From an uncultured Eubacterium sp. (GTDB taxonomy: Bacteria; Bacillota; Clostridia; Lachnospirales; Lachnospiraceae), in NCBI GenBank assembly GCA_910584645.1, contig CAJUAU010000015.1, positions 1 through 64,000 of the forward strand: a stretch of 64,000 nucleotides of DNA. Reading direction: 5' to 3'. Below the pieces are notes generated by a model. The model made no database searches. It worked only from the letters and a program-made list of their open reading frames with translations, and was not told the DNA's origin. Each line of letters starts with the position of its first letter. The first letter of the stretch is position 1. Below are positions 45,832 to 54,946 of the stretch, piece after piece. The position numbers were made by a program, and so were the translations under genes.

Positions 45832-47580
45832 TTAGTTTGTCGGCTCAAATGTCCAAACCTGATTGGTGCCTTCCCAATATCCGTTCTGTACTACATTGGT
45901 ATTATCAGACACTCTCAGATGAAGACCACTCTTATCATTTGTAACTTTAGTCATAATTCCAAACTGACCAGCTACAGAAGTTGCCTTAAGTTTGAACTGC
46001 TGTGCCTCTCCTTTGTATGCATGATAAATATTGATATTTGTATTATCTGCAGTACCTGCACCACTTACATCAAGCATAAAATCACCCAGTGCGCTGGTAA
46101 GTGTAACATAGCCGTTATCCAGCTTTGTCAGATACCATTTCTCTCCTCTGGAACCAGTCTTTGCCCCAGCCTGTACATTCTGTCCTGCTGCTCCAACATT
46201 TCCTTCTACCTGAAGGTATTTTCCAGATGCCGGATTCTTAATGCAGTACCATCCATTTGGAAGGGTTGTACCAACCGTACTTCCACCCGTAGAAGGCGTA
46301 TTTGCTTTTAATGTGCAGACAAATGTCGATACACTGTTAGCTGGCAGATATGCCCAGAATCCATTGCCATCAAGAGCAAGGTTGGATGTCTTAGCCAGAT
46401 TCTCGCTTCCTGTTGTACGATAACGATCTACATTGGAGATACTCTGTCCGTTTACAGCAAACTTCTGGGAAATATTAGAGGATCCTTTGTTTACTGCCAC
46501 AATAACTGCTTTTCCATCTCCTGTATAAGCAGATACATACACACCATTATTCGGGTTTTCTGTCGCCTGTACTCTCCTGTAGCCCGGACGGATGAATTTT
46601 GAATACTGTGCCATACAATAACCACGTTTACTGATGGTTCCGTTCTCTCTCATCGGACTATAGCTTCTGCGAATGTACCACCATACATAAGTCTGAAGAT
46701 TATTGATCATCGCATTATGTATATGATCTGAAACTCCCAGTGCCTCCGGCCATCTGTCGGCGGAATTGTTATCGCTGTTCGGATAATATACCTCAGTCAT
46801 CCAAAGCTCTTTGCCAGCACCCTTCTGCTGGAACAGAGGATATACAAAATCTTTGTACTGGGTTCCGTACAGATGGGTTCCCATAATGTCCACGTTGGCA
46901 AGCGCCTGAGAATCATTCAGAATAGGATCTGACATCGTCTTGTTGTAAGAGAAAGACTCTGGTGCAATAAGACGGCAGTTGATCGATCCTGCATAATACT
47001 TCAGGAAATTAAGAATCTCAGTTGGTGTCCACCATGTCCACTCATGTCCGTAATCCGGCTCGTTTGCCATAGAAATGGCATACAGGTTTACTCCATTGTT
47101 TTTCATAAATGTGACAAAATTATTCAGATGCTGTGCATACTGAGCATATTTGTCATGTTTCAGACGTTTCGCTTTTGTATCCCCATAACGATTGAAGGTC
47201 TCTGTCAATTCGCTTGGCGGATTCCACGGAGTTGCAAAAACAATAGCACCTTTTGCTATAGCAGCTTTTGCAGTCGCAACTTCTTTGTACCAGTTCCGGC
47301 TGTCAGAATCAATCCAGATCCTAAGAACTGAAAATCCCAGCTGATTGTCACCATTTCCAAATGCTGTCTCTCTTTGGGACGCTGTCAGGTCTCCTATCCA
47401 TGACGGGTGATTCATACCACCAAATCCTTTGATCTCCTGATACTTCGTGTTCAGGTTGACCACCGCATCACTAGCTGCCTTTGCCTCCGGTGCCTGGATT
47501 GGGAAAACCCCGATCACCATAGCAACTAACAGACACCCTGCCAGTATCGCTCTCGCTGCTTTCTTAACTTGTAACCCCAT
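45832..47580 (-). CDS. Secreted GH30 xylanase with ricin-type CBM13
   Basis: The protein has 582 residues. The signal peptide ends near AKA. The GH30 domain (subfamily 8 type) starts with IKGFGGMNHPSWIGDL and has the acid/base glutamate in SMANEPDYG and the nucleophile in LWMTEVYYP. After a beta side domain and a GSTVG linker comes a ricin-B-like CBM13 of about 130 residues with SGKYLQVEG and QVWTFEP. Such enzymes cut glucuronoarabinoxylan beside glucuronic acid branches. GGAGG precedes the start. It complements the GH127 enzyme on arabinoxylan. Confidence 0.92.
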   Translation of the reverse strand: MGLQVKKAARAILAGCLLVAMVIGVFPIQAPEAKAASDAVVNLNTKYQEIKGFGGMNHPSWIGDLTASQRETAFGNGDNQLGFSVLRIWIDSDSRNWYKEVATAKAAIAKGAIVFATPWNPPSELTETFNRYGDTKAKRLKHDKYAQYAQHLNNFVTFMKNNGVNLYAISMANEPDYGHEWTWWTPTEILNFLKYYAGSINCRLIAPESFSYNKTMSDPILNDSQALANVDIMGTHLYGTQYKDFVYPLFQQKGAGKELWMTEVYYPNSDNNSADRWPEALGVSDHIHNAMINNLQTYVWWYIRRSYSPMRENGTISKRGYCMAQYSKFIRPGYRRVQATENPNNGVYVSAYTGDGKAVIVAVNKGSSNISQKFAVNGQSISNVDRYRTTGSENLAKTSNLALDGNGFWAYLPANSVSTFVCTLKANTPSTGGSTVGTTLPNGWYCIKNPASGKYLQVEGNVGAAGQNVQAGAKTGSRGEKWYLTKLDNGYVTLTSALGDFMLDVSGAGTADNTNINIYHAYKGEAQQFKLKATSVAGQFGIMTKVTNDKSGLHLRVSDNTNVVQNGYWEGTNQVWTFEPTN

Positions 47581-47822
47581 AAAAATTATGCCTCCTTTTG
47601 ATAAATATTTTTTATGAGCTTAGTATAATACACAGAAAAGCGTTACACAATGACCGATTCCGTCATTTTTTTGACACATTATGCAATTTATGGCATCTCC
47701 GCAGTAATCTTTTGTGTACTTTGCACAAAAAACATAGGTTCCTTTTATTCAACTATACAAAAGCCTCCATATGGATTATGATCTCCTGCCGGACAGAATG
47801 ATAATAAACCACCCAATCCGGA

Positions 47823-48584
47823 TCAATTCTTTGACGGCTCATATCTTTCAAGGATCCCCAGAATGTCAGACTGATATATATTTCCGTCCAGAACAGTCCC
47901 ATCCGGTCCGATGCATATACTGCGTATATCATCTTCTTTTTCTATATAAGGATTGACTGGCATAGCCGATGGATCAAAATATTCCTTTAGGTATGTAAGG
48001 GCATTTCCACTTGGAAAGATTATATTTCCCTCTGAAGGCTCGATTCCCATCCGGCTAAATACATCGAGAATTTCCTTGGTCTTTCTATTATATTTATTCT
48101 CCTGCTCCTGGTCTCCCAGCCAGGCAGGATGGGTGCGGACTGGGATCCCTGCCTCTTTCACTGCTTGAGCAAATACCTTCACTGTATCCAGCGGAATGGT
48201 TTCCTGATGAAAGGCATCCACTGACAATAGAACCGCATTCACCCCGCTCCACGCAAGCTGTTCTGTGACTTTTCTTATCTTCTCATTTTCTTTACTGAAA
48301 AACCCATTAGTGATCAGCTGCCTTTTGGGAATACCGGCTTCTTTGCCCGCCTTATGTATGTTACAGACCACATCTGGATATAATAAAGGTTCTCCGCCAA
48401 AAGTCATAAGGGAATCCATATTATATTTTTCAGCAGTTTTATAGACTGCCTCTGCCGCTGCCTCCCCGTCAATATATTCTCCCTGGCGTTTATGTTCTCC
48501 CTCTGAACAGTGCTTACATCTGCCTGTGCAGGCATAAGTAACTGCAAATTCAATACGGTTCAGGTTTCTGGTGTATGGATTCAT
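47823..48584 (-). CDS. Radical SAM protein
   Basis: The protein is 253 residues from the ATG at 48584, with GAGGAG seven bases upstream. The CxxxCxxC cluster motif lies in TYACTGRCKHCSEGE, and MTFGGEPLLYPD is the SAM-binding GGEP motif. There is no SPASM-like cysteine-rich tail; a single cysteine lies in SICIGPDG. It appears as a single gene, without an obvious precursor peptide next to it. The substrate is unknown. Confidence 0.88.
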   Translation of the reverse strand: MNPYTRNLNRIEFAVTYACTGRCKHCSEGEHKRQGEYIDGEAAAEAVYKTAEKYNMDSLMTFGGEPLLYPDVVCNIHKAGKEAGIPKRQLITNGFFSKENEKIRKVTEQLAWSGVNAVLLSVDAFHQETIPLDTVKVFAQAVKEAGIPVRTHPAWLGDQEQENKYNRKTKEILDVFSRMGIEPSEGNIIFPSGNALTYLKEYFDPSAMPVNPYIEKEDDIRSICIGPDGTVLDGNIYQSDILGILERYEPSKN

Positions 48585-48746
48585 ATCTTTTCTCCTCATG
48601 TTTTATTCTCAAAGTTTCTCACAATCTTTAACATAATATAAGTTTCCATTTATTATAACAGTTACTATATTATTTATGCAACAGCAATTTCAGGTTATAT
48701 TTTTAAAGGATTGCAAACGGATCATTCTTCCTTTCATCCAAAAAAA

Positions 48747-48780
48747 GGAACCACAAGCCCTTTTTCAGACTCATGGTTCC
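48747..48780 (-). terminator. Terminator of the PTS-GH4 operon
   Basis: On the minus strand GGAACCA pairs with TGGTTCC, with additional GAG/CTT pairing, followed by TTTTTTT. It lies just beyond the stop of the last gene. Confidence 0.8.
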
Positions 48781-48792
48781 CTAAATACCCCT

Positions 48793-49293
48793 TCACATGC
48801 CGAGCCGCAGTGAGGCAAACAGGCAGAAGGAACAGAAAAAAATCAGTACAAAACATCCAGAAAGATCCCGGAAAAAATGGTCTCTCAGTTTACTGCGCAG
48901 GGAGGCTAACGGCGATATTCCTGTCATCTGGTACACCAGATACATCAAAAACGTTATGATAACCATATAAACCATATTCCGCAGCAGCGCTTCTGCCACA
49001 AAGATCAGCACCAGATGTGCCATAAGATACGCTGCATTGCCCTCATAGAGATGTTTTTGTGCAAATCCCAGCAGATATGCGGTAAAGGGGCCGGTCATCG
49101 CAGACAGAAAAGTAACTGTAATCTGCGGATTCTTCTGCAGGAGAGAAGAAATATCACCGCCTCCCGCAAACATCTGCAGATATCCCACTGCTACCAGCGG
49201 TGCCAGTGTCAGAAGGGTTTTGGCAATGGTAAACCACCTGTCTTTTTCGTGATAATCTGCCAGAATTTTTACCTGCTGCCTTTTCTTTCCCAT
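48793..49293 (-). CDS. Small integral membrane protein linked to the alpha-glucoside operon
   Basis: The protein is about 166 residues from the ATG at 49293, with GGAGG seven bases upstream. It has four to five hydrophobic segments, including LVLIFVAEALL and VYMVIITFLMYLVYQM. No family is recognised. It follows the GH4 gene by a few bases and shares its terminator, so it is co-transcribed with sugar uptake. Confidence 0.65.
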   Translation of the reverse strand: MGKKRQQVKILADYHEKDRWFTIAKTLLTLAPLVAVGYLQMFAGGGDISSLLQKNPQITVTFLSAMTGPFTAYLLGFAQKHLYEGNAAYLMAHLVLIFVAEALLRNMVYMVIITFLMYLVYQMTGISPLASLRSKLRDHFFRDLSGCFVLIFFCSFCLFASLRLGM

Positions 49294-49309
49294 AGCCACG
49301 CCTCCGATC

Positions 49310-50644
49310 TTATTTCAGTTCCGGCCAATAATCCTTATTTGCCTCGATCATGTCATCCAGGATCAGCTTAGCCACCCGGGCGCTGGGCACAATTTTAGAC
49401 AGGGTGAGGGCCTGCCACATCTTCTGGTAACTTCCCTCGATCCATGCCTCCACTACCAGCTTCTCCACACTGACCTGCTGCTCTAAGAGCCCCTTCTGGA
49501 ACTGTGGTATCGCTCCCTGGCAGATGCGTTCATATCCATTTGATCCGACGATACAGGGAATCTCAACCATTGCCGTCCGGTCAAAATTCTCCACCGCCCC
49601 CTCGTTGGGAACGATAAGAAGAAATCTCTCTTTTGTGTTTTCTGCGATGGCACAGGCCAGATCCACGATATAAGTGGCGTGGGCGTCCGCCTCAAAGCCG
49701 CAGTCCTTTGCGGTCCCCTTTTCAATGATCTCCCGGCATGCCCCGAATACCGTCTTTTCACGGCCTTCCATCACCTCGTTGGCGCGGGTATGTTCCGGGT
49801 TGGAGTGTTCCACCACATAGTCCGGGTACAGATAATATTTGAGATAGGTATTGGGAATGGTATCAGGATCGATGGCATAGACGTCCTTTGCTTTTACAAA
49901 GGTCTCCTTCCAGCTGTCATCAATATGCTGGTTTGTCTCTGCGATCCCATCGGCAAACCCATTTGCCGCCACGTGCTTTTTGATCTCCGGCATCAAGTCA
50001 TTTCCTTCACTGTCATAGATCTTGTACCACCACCCGAAATGATTTAGTCCATAATATCCCACCTGCATTTCTTTCCGGGATTTCAGCCCTACCATATTTG
50101 CCATTTTTTCCTCTAAGTCAATGGGCATATCACAGATATTCAAGATCCTGGAGTTGGGACGAAGACGGCGGGTTGCCTCCGCAACGATCGCCGCAGGATT
50201 GGAGTAATTCAGCATCCAAGCATCGGGCGAATATTTTTCCATATAATCCAGGATCTCTAAAACGCCGCCGATGGAGCGCATTCCATAGGCGATGCCGCCC
50301 GGTCCGCAGGTCTCCTGCCCCACAACGCCATACTTGAGGGGAATCTTTTCATCCAGCTCACGCATGGCATATTTGCCGACACGGATGTGGGCAAGAACAA
50401 AATCAATCCCGGTAAAAGCGGTCTCCGGGTCTGTGGTGTAACCAAATTCTATATCCGGTGCATTTTCCTTAAGATAGATTTCACAGGCTTTTGCTACAGT
50501 CTCCTGGCGCTCTGCATCGTTGTCATAAAACATGATCTTGTGTATCGGGAACCGCTCCCGCTCCTCCAGAAGCATTAAGGCAATCCCTGGAGTGAAGGTG
50601 CTGCCGCCTCCGGCAACGGTTATAGCATATGATTGTTTCGACAT
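49310..50644 (-). CDS. GH4 6-phospho-alpha-glucosidase
   Basis: The protein has 444 residues. The N-terminal NAD-binding motif is TVAGGGSTFTPGI; family motifs are GQETCGPGGIAYG, LNYSNPAA, NICDMPI (the CDMP signature of phospho-alpha-glucosidases) and GLNHFGWW for Mn2+ binding. It uses NAD+ and a divalent metal to split phosphorylated maltose-type disaccharides delivered by the upstream PTS. It resembles GlvA/MalH. Confidence 0.92.
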   Translation of the reverse strand: MSKQSYAITVAGGGSTFTPGIALMLLEERERFPIHKIMFYDNDAERQETVAKACEIYLKENAPDIEFGYTTDPETAFTGIDFVLAHIRVGKYAMRELDEKIPLKYGVVGQETCGPGGIAYGMRSIGGVLEILDYMEKYSPDAWMLNYSNPAAIVAEATRRLRPNSRILNICDMPIDLEEKMANMVGLKSRKEMQVGYYGLNHFGWWYKIYDSEGNDLMPEIKKHVAANGFADGIAETNQHIDDSWKETFVKAKDVYAIDPDTIPNTYLKYYLYPDYVVEHSNPEHTRANEVMEGREKTVFGACREIIEKGTAKDCGFEADAHATYIVDLACAIAENTKERFLLIVPNEGAVENFDRTAMVEIPCIVGSNGYERICQGAIPQFQKGLLEQQVSVEKLVVEAWIEGSYQKMWQALTLSKIVPSARVAKLILDDMIEANKDYWPELK

Positions 50645-50674
50645 AAATAAAACCTCCTACTGATTTTTCTTTTC

Positions 50675-52807
50675 TTATTTTCGATACGTGATAACGGTAG
50701 TCTTCCCTGCTTTGGCAAATTTATCCGGGATCAGCTGGATATCCCTGCACTCATCTGCATTTGTCATCAGCATCGGTGTATGCATCTTATAGCCCTTTGC
50801 TTTCATCAGCTTCATATCCACCTCACAGAGCAGCTGCCCTGCACTGACTTTGTCACCTTCCCGGACTTTTGCGGTAAATCCTTTCCCTTCCAGCTCTACC
50901 GTGTTGATCCCTATATGGACGAGAAGTTCCAGGCCATCCTCTGTGGAAATACCAAAGGCGTGCAATGTATCCGCGATCATGGAAATCTCCCCATCCACCG
51001 GAGCATATACTTTACCATCCGTCACAATGACTGCCACACCCTCACCGAGAGCCCCTCCGGCAAATACCTCGTCCGGTACATCGCTCACCGGGATCACCTC
51101 CCCGTTTGCCGCCGCTTTGATCTCATACTGCTGCAAACTGGAATCATCAGATCCTATATTTTCTTCCGTATTCTTTCCCGTATCAGCAGCCTGTTCTTTC
51201 TGCGCTTCACTATTTTCTGTATTCAGTGCATAGGCAGATGGATCTGCCATGATATTTTCAAATTTCTCCCGGACGCTTGGCACGCTCATACCGACGATAA
51301 CCTGCATCGCCTTTCCATTTTTAGAAATGCCATGGGAGCCCACACCTTTAAAATAAGCGTCGTCCTTTACCACCGTTTCATCCTTCACATTGATCCTCAG
51401 ACGGGTTGCACAGTTGGTCACATCCACGATATTATCCGCACCCCCCAGTCCTTCCATGATCATGGCGGCCAGCATGGTCTTTTTGTCCATTTCCACATTT
51501 CCCGCCTGTCTGGCACGAAACTCTGCCTTAGAATAAAACTTCGTTTCGTCGCTTTCCTCCCGTCCTGGCGTCTTAAAATCAAACTTGAGGATCAAAAACC
51601 GGAATACGACAAAATAGATTCCCGTATACACCAGTCCAATGACCAGCAGCAACAGATATTCCTTCCAGTGTGAGTTCATAAGAGGAATAAAATTTAGGGA
51701 ACTCATCTCGATCAGACCGCCGGAAAACACACCGACAATGCCAAACAGATTCATTGTTGTGGACAGACATGCCGCCAGAAATGCATGGACAACAAACAGA
51801 ACTGGTGCGATAAAGAGGAAAGTAAACTCGATGGGCTCCGTCACACCACAGACGATGGCTGTCAGAGTGATGGGGATCAGCAGTCCCTTGAGCTGCGTCT
51901 TCTTCTCCGGCTTCGCTGTGACATAAAATGCCAGGGCGATACCCGGGCATCCAAACAGCTTGGAGAATCCTGTCGCTGTAAATGATGCCTGGGGACACAG
52001 GGACTTCAGAGAAGCCGTCGAGGAAGCCAGGGCAGGCAGCTGTGTCGCCCAGTAAGAATAGATGCCGCCGGGGCAGACCAGATTGTCATAGTAAAAGGGG
52101 CTGTACATAAGGTGGTGCAGACCGAAGGGAATGAGCAGACGCTCCAGGAAAATGAAAACCCATACGCCAAAGGATCCGCTGGTCATAACAAAATTCTGGA
52201 AGATCTGCATTCCATGCTGGATATTGGGCCAGATGACCACAGACAGCAGTGCCACCGGCAGCATGACAAAAAATCCGATCATAAAAATAAACGTGGAACC
52301 GTTAAAGGAACCAAGCCATTCCGGAAGATCCGTGTCAAAAAATTTATTATGAAGAAAGATCACAATGCCAGAGACCAGCAGCGCGCCAAACATACCCATA
52401 TCCATCGTTTTGATGTTGGCGATCATCGTCAGTCCGCTGGAACCGCCGATATCTGCGGAAAAATCAACGCCAAATACCCCTCCCCACTGGGAAAGTATCG
52501 TATTCACAAAATAATGAAAGGTCAGATACAATACCAGTGCTTCCATACAGCACCGCGCCGCCTGTTTGTTGGCCAGTCCGATGGGCAGACCGACGACAAA
52601 CAGCAGAGGCAGCTGGTTAAACACACACCACGCTCCCTGCAGAATGACATTCCATACCAGATACCACATGCTGCCAGGGGCAGCCAGAGGTCCCAAAACT
52701 GCCTCTGTCGTGCAAAGCGTACCAATACCAACCATAACACCTGCAAAGGAGAACAACAGCACCGGGGTAAACATGGCGCCGCCGAACTTTTGAATTTTTT
52801 GCATCAT
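50675..52807 (-). CDS. Alpha-glucoside PTS permease, EIICBA fusion
   Basis: The protein has 710 residues. The order is EIIC (about residues 1-430, ten hydrophobic segments), EIIB with the phospho-cysteine in VTNCATRLRINV, and EIIA with the phospho-histidine in LLVHIGINTVEL. All phosphorylation sites are intact, so it can take up and phosphorylate its sugar without a separate EIIA. Alpha-glucoside (maltose-like) specificity is inferred from the GH4 partner directly downstream. Confidence 0.92.
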   Translation of the reverse strand: MMQKIQKFGGAMFTPVLLFSFAGVMVGIGTLCTTEAVLGPLAAPGSMWYLVWNVILQGAWCVFNQLPLLFVVGLPIGLANKQAARCCMEALVLYLTFHYFVNTILSQWGGVFGVDFSADIGGSSGLTMIANIKTMDMGMFGALLVSGIVIFLHNKFFDTDLPEWLGSFNGSTFIFMIGFFVMLPVALLSVVIWPNIQHGMQIFQNFVMTSGSFGVWVFIFLERLLIPFGLHHLMYSPFYYDNLVCPGGIYSYWATQLPALASSTASLKSLCPQASFTATGFSKLFGCPGIALAFYVTAKPEKKTQLKGLLIPITLTAIVCGVTEPIEFTFLFIAPVLFVVHAFLAACLSTTMNLFGIVGVFSGGLIEMSSLNFIPLMNSHWKEYLLLLVIGLVYTGIYFVVFRFLILKFDFKTPGREESDETKFYSKAEFRARQAGNVEMDKKTMLAAMIMEGLGGADNIVDVTNCATRLRINVKDETVVKDDAYFKGVGSHGISKNGKAMQVIVGMSVPSVREKFENIMADPSAYALNTENSEAQKEQAADTGKNTEENIGSDDSSLQQYEIKAAANGEVIPVSDVPDEVFAGGALGEGVAVIVTDGKVYAPVDGEISMIADTLHAFGISTEDGLELLVHIGINTVELEGKGFTAKVREGDKVSAGQLLCEVDMKLMKAKGYKMHTPMLMTNADECRDIQLIPDKFAKAGKTTVITYRK

Positions 52808-52916
52808 TGATGTAACACTTCCCTTCTATCGTTATTTGTCCGTGTCATATGTTAGTTAATATCTGCAAAAAACGGAATAAAATACACCCTGTGGCTTTTA
52901 TATCTGCAGGCACCAA

Positions 52917-52957
52917 AAAAACAGACCATCTATCTTAATGATCTCAGGTCTGTTTTT
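52917..52957 (-). terminator. Terminator after the second LRR pair
   Basis: AAAACAGACC and GGTCTGTTTT form the stem; on the minus strand a T-run follows. One arm is made from the remnant of a third LRR copy. Confidence 0.7.
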
Positions 52958-52972
52958 GGATCTCATGGTCAT
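52950..52972 (-). pseudogene. Remnant 5' end of a third LRR copy
   Basis: The minus strand reads ATG ACC ATG AGA TCC AAA AAC AGA, the same as the start MTMRSKNR of the two complete copies, and the bases before it up to about 53000 also match the spacer between those copies. The copy stops after about eight codons. Its spacing of 978 bases from the previous start matches the repeat period. Confidence 0.7.
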
Positions 52973-52999
52973 TTTCTCGTTCCTCTCTGGACAAGCATC

Positions 53000-53950
53000 C
53001 TATCCCTTTTCCACCACTCTCACCTTTGGGGACAGCGCTCCCTTCTTCCGGAACAGTGTCCTGTACTCCTTCCCCTTTCCCTTCGGCACATAGATCACTA
53101 CCTTCTTCCCGATCCCCCGGAAGGCATTTTCCTTCACTTTGGTGATCTTCCGGGATTTTATCGTGATCTCCCGGAGTTTTTTGCATTTATAAAATATACC
53201 GTTAAAATACACAACATTTTCATCCCCCGGTAAGCTCCCACCCAGTTCCTCTACGTTTTCCGGCAGCGTGATCTTCTCAATGGAAGTCTTCGCAAATGCC
53301 TCATCCCGGATGATCTTCACACTAGAAGGGATCTTGATATGAGTCAGACCAGAGGCTCCGTCCAGAAATTCAGGGGGAATCTCCTGCAAACGCCGGGGAA
53401 TATGAATTTTTCTTAATTTTTTAGAAAAATCAAAAGGTCTCCAGTCCATTTTTACAATTGAGTCTGGAAGATTCACTTCCTGACAACTGCTGCAGTCTAT
53501 TGAAAGATGTCCTACCTCCCTCAGGTTTTTGGAAAATCTAATCTTTCGGCAGTTGGAACTAGACATAATCGCACTGCTTCCTACCTTTGTTATACTGTCC
53601 GCCATAATGATCTCATCTGCTTTATCGATGTATGCGGATAACATCTCTATTCCTTTGATCCCATTCTTAAATACTACCTTCCTAATCTCATTTTCCCAGC
53701 ACTCATACTCGCATATGATCTCATTTCCCTTTCTGGAGTCCTTTGTCACAACCCCCTTCCCGCTGAAAGTAAGTGTCTTTGTCTTTTTATCATACCGCCA
53801 GGTATTTCCGTTATCATCCACTCCCCGCACTGGCTTTTTCTTCGCACAGCCCGGACCGCTGCCCGCCAGCAGCAGACCGGACAGCAGCAGGCACAGCGCC
53901 AGCATAAATATTACCGGAACTCCCCGTCTGTTTTTGGATCTCATGGTCAT
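53000..53950 (-). CDS. Secreted BspA-type leucine-rich-repeat protein, locus 2 copy 2
   Basis: The protein has 316 residues; the start may be the third codon. The signal segment is VPVIFMLALCLLLSGLLLAG. A short module with WRYDKKTKTLTFSGKGV is followed by LRR_5 repeats (for example KVGSSAIMSSSNCRKIRFSK and MDWRPFDFSKKLRKIHIPR) and a basic tail. Ends are near-identical to the upstream copy while the repeat middle differs, the pattern of diversifying binding surfaces or gene conversion at the ends. The module logic is like that of the 24-26 kb pair, but the sequence is clearly distinct. Confidence 0.85.
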   Translation of the reverse strand: MTMRSKNRRGVPVIFMLALCLLLSGLLLAGSGPGCAKKKPVRGVDDNGNTWRYDKKTKTLTFSGKGVVTKDSRKGNEIICEYECWENEIRKVVFKNGIKGIEMLSAYIDKADEIIMADSITKVGSSAIMSSSNCRKIRFSKNLREVGHLSIDCSSCQEVNLPDSIVKMDWRPFDFSKKLRKIHIPRRLQEIPPEFLDGASGLTHIKIPSSVKIIRDEAFAKTSIEKITLPENVEELGGSLPGDENVVYFNGIFYKCKKLREITIKSRKITKVKENAFRGIGKKVVIYVPKGKGKEYRTLFRKKGALSPKVRVVEKG

Positions 53951-53977
53951 CTTCTCCTTTCTCTCCGGACAAGTATC

Positions 53978-54925
53978 CTATCCCTTTTCCACCACTCTCA
54001 CCTTTGGGGACAGCGCTCCCTTCTTCCGGAACAGTGTCCTGTACTCCTTCCCCTTTCCCTTCGGCACATAGATCACTACCTTCTTCCCGATCCCCCGGAA
54101 GGCATTTTCCTTCACTTTGGTGATCTTCCGGGATTTTATCGTGATCTCCCGGAGCTTTTTGCATTTATAAAATATACCGTCAAAGTATACGTCGTCCTCA
54201 TCCCCTGGGAAGCTTCCGCCCAGTTCCTCCACATTTTCCGGCAGCGTGATCTTCTCGATGGAAGTCTTGGCAAATGCCCTGTCCCGGATGACCCTCACAC
54301 TGGAGGGAAGCTTGATCTGGGACAGGCCGTAGGCGGCATAGACAAAACCAATCGGGACGATCTCAAGACGGCTGGGCACATGGATCTTTTTTAAGTTGTG
54401 GGAAAAGAACCCAAATGGATCACTGTCCATCTTTGTCAGGGAATCCGGCAGGATCAGTTCACGGCACCCCTGGCAGTCGATCGAATTAATCCCTACTTCC
54501 CTAAGATTTTTAGAAAACCTTATTTTCCGGCAATTCTGACTAAACATAATCGCACTGCCTCCTATCTTTGTTATGCTGTCCGCCATAATGATTTCTTCTG
54601 CATTAACTATGTCTGTCTCTAAATTCTCTATTCCCTTGATCCCCTTTTTAAAGACCACCTTCCTGATCTCTCTGCCCCAGCACTCATACTCGCATATGAT
54701 CTCATTTCCCTTTCTGGAGTCCTTTGTCACAACCCCCTTCCCGCTGAAAGTAAGTGTCTTTGTCTTTTTATCATACCGCCAGGTATTTCCGTTATCATCC
54801 ACTCCCCGCACTGGCTTTTTCTTCGCACAGCCCGGACCGCTGCCCGCCAGCAGCAGACCGGACAGCAGCAGGCACAGCGCCAGCATAAATATTACCGGGA
54901 CTCCCCGTCTGTTTTTGGATCTCAT
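53978..54925 (-). CDS. Secreted BspA-type leucine-rich-repeat protein, locus 2 copy 1
   Basis: The protein has 315 residues, with signal peptide, N-terminal module, LRR_5 repeats and basic cap as in its neighbour. It starts 21 bases after the split subtilase gene, with a GGGAGGGAG site upstream. It is a probable extracellular binding protein co-expressed with the subtilase. Confidence 0.85.
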   Translation of the reverse strand: MRSKNRRGVPVIFMLALCLLLSGLLLAGSGPGCAKKKPVRGVDDNGNTWRYDKKTKTLTFSGKGVVTKDSRKGNEIICEYECWGREIRKVVFKKGIKGIENLETDIVNAEEIIMADSITKIGGSAIMFSQNCRKIRFSKNLREVGINSIDCQGCRELILPDSLTKMDSDPFGFFSHNLKKIHVPSRLEIVPIGFVYAAYGLSQIKLPSSVRVIRDRAFAKTSIEKITLPENVEELGGSFPGDEDDVYFDGIFYKCKKLREITIKSRKITKVKENAFRGIGKKVVIYVPKGKGKEYRTLFRKKGALSPKVRVVEKG

Positions 54926-54946
54926 AAATATCTCTCCCTCCCCTGT

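Noticed and set aside
52944..53186. 80-codon reading frame on the minus strand
   Set aside because: It is an alternative frame of the LRR gene end and recurs at 53814-54164 only because the DNA is duplicated.
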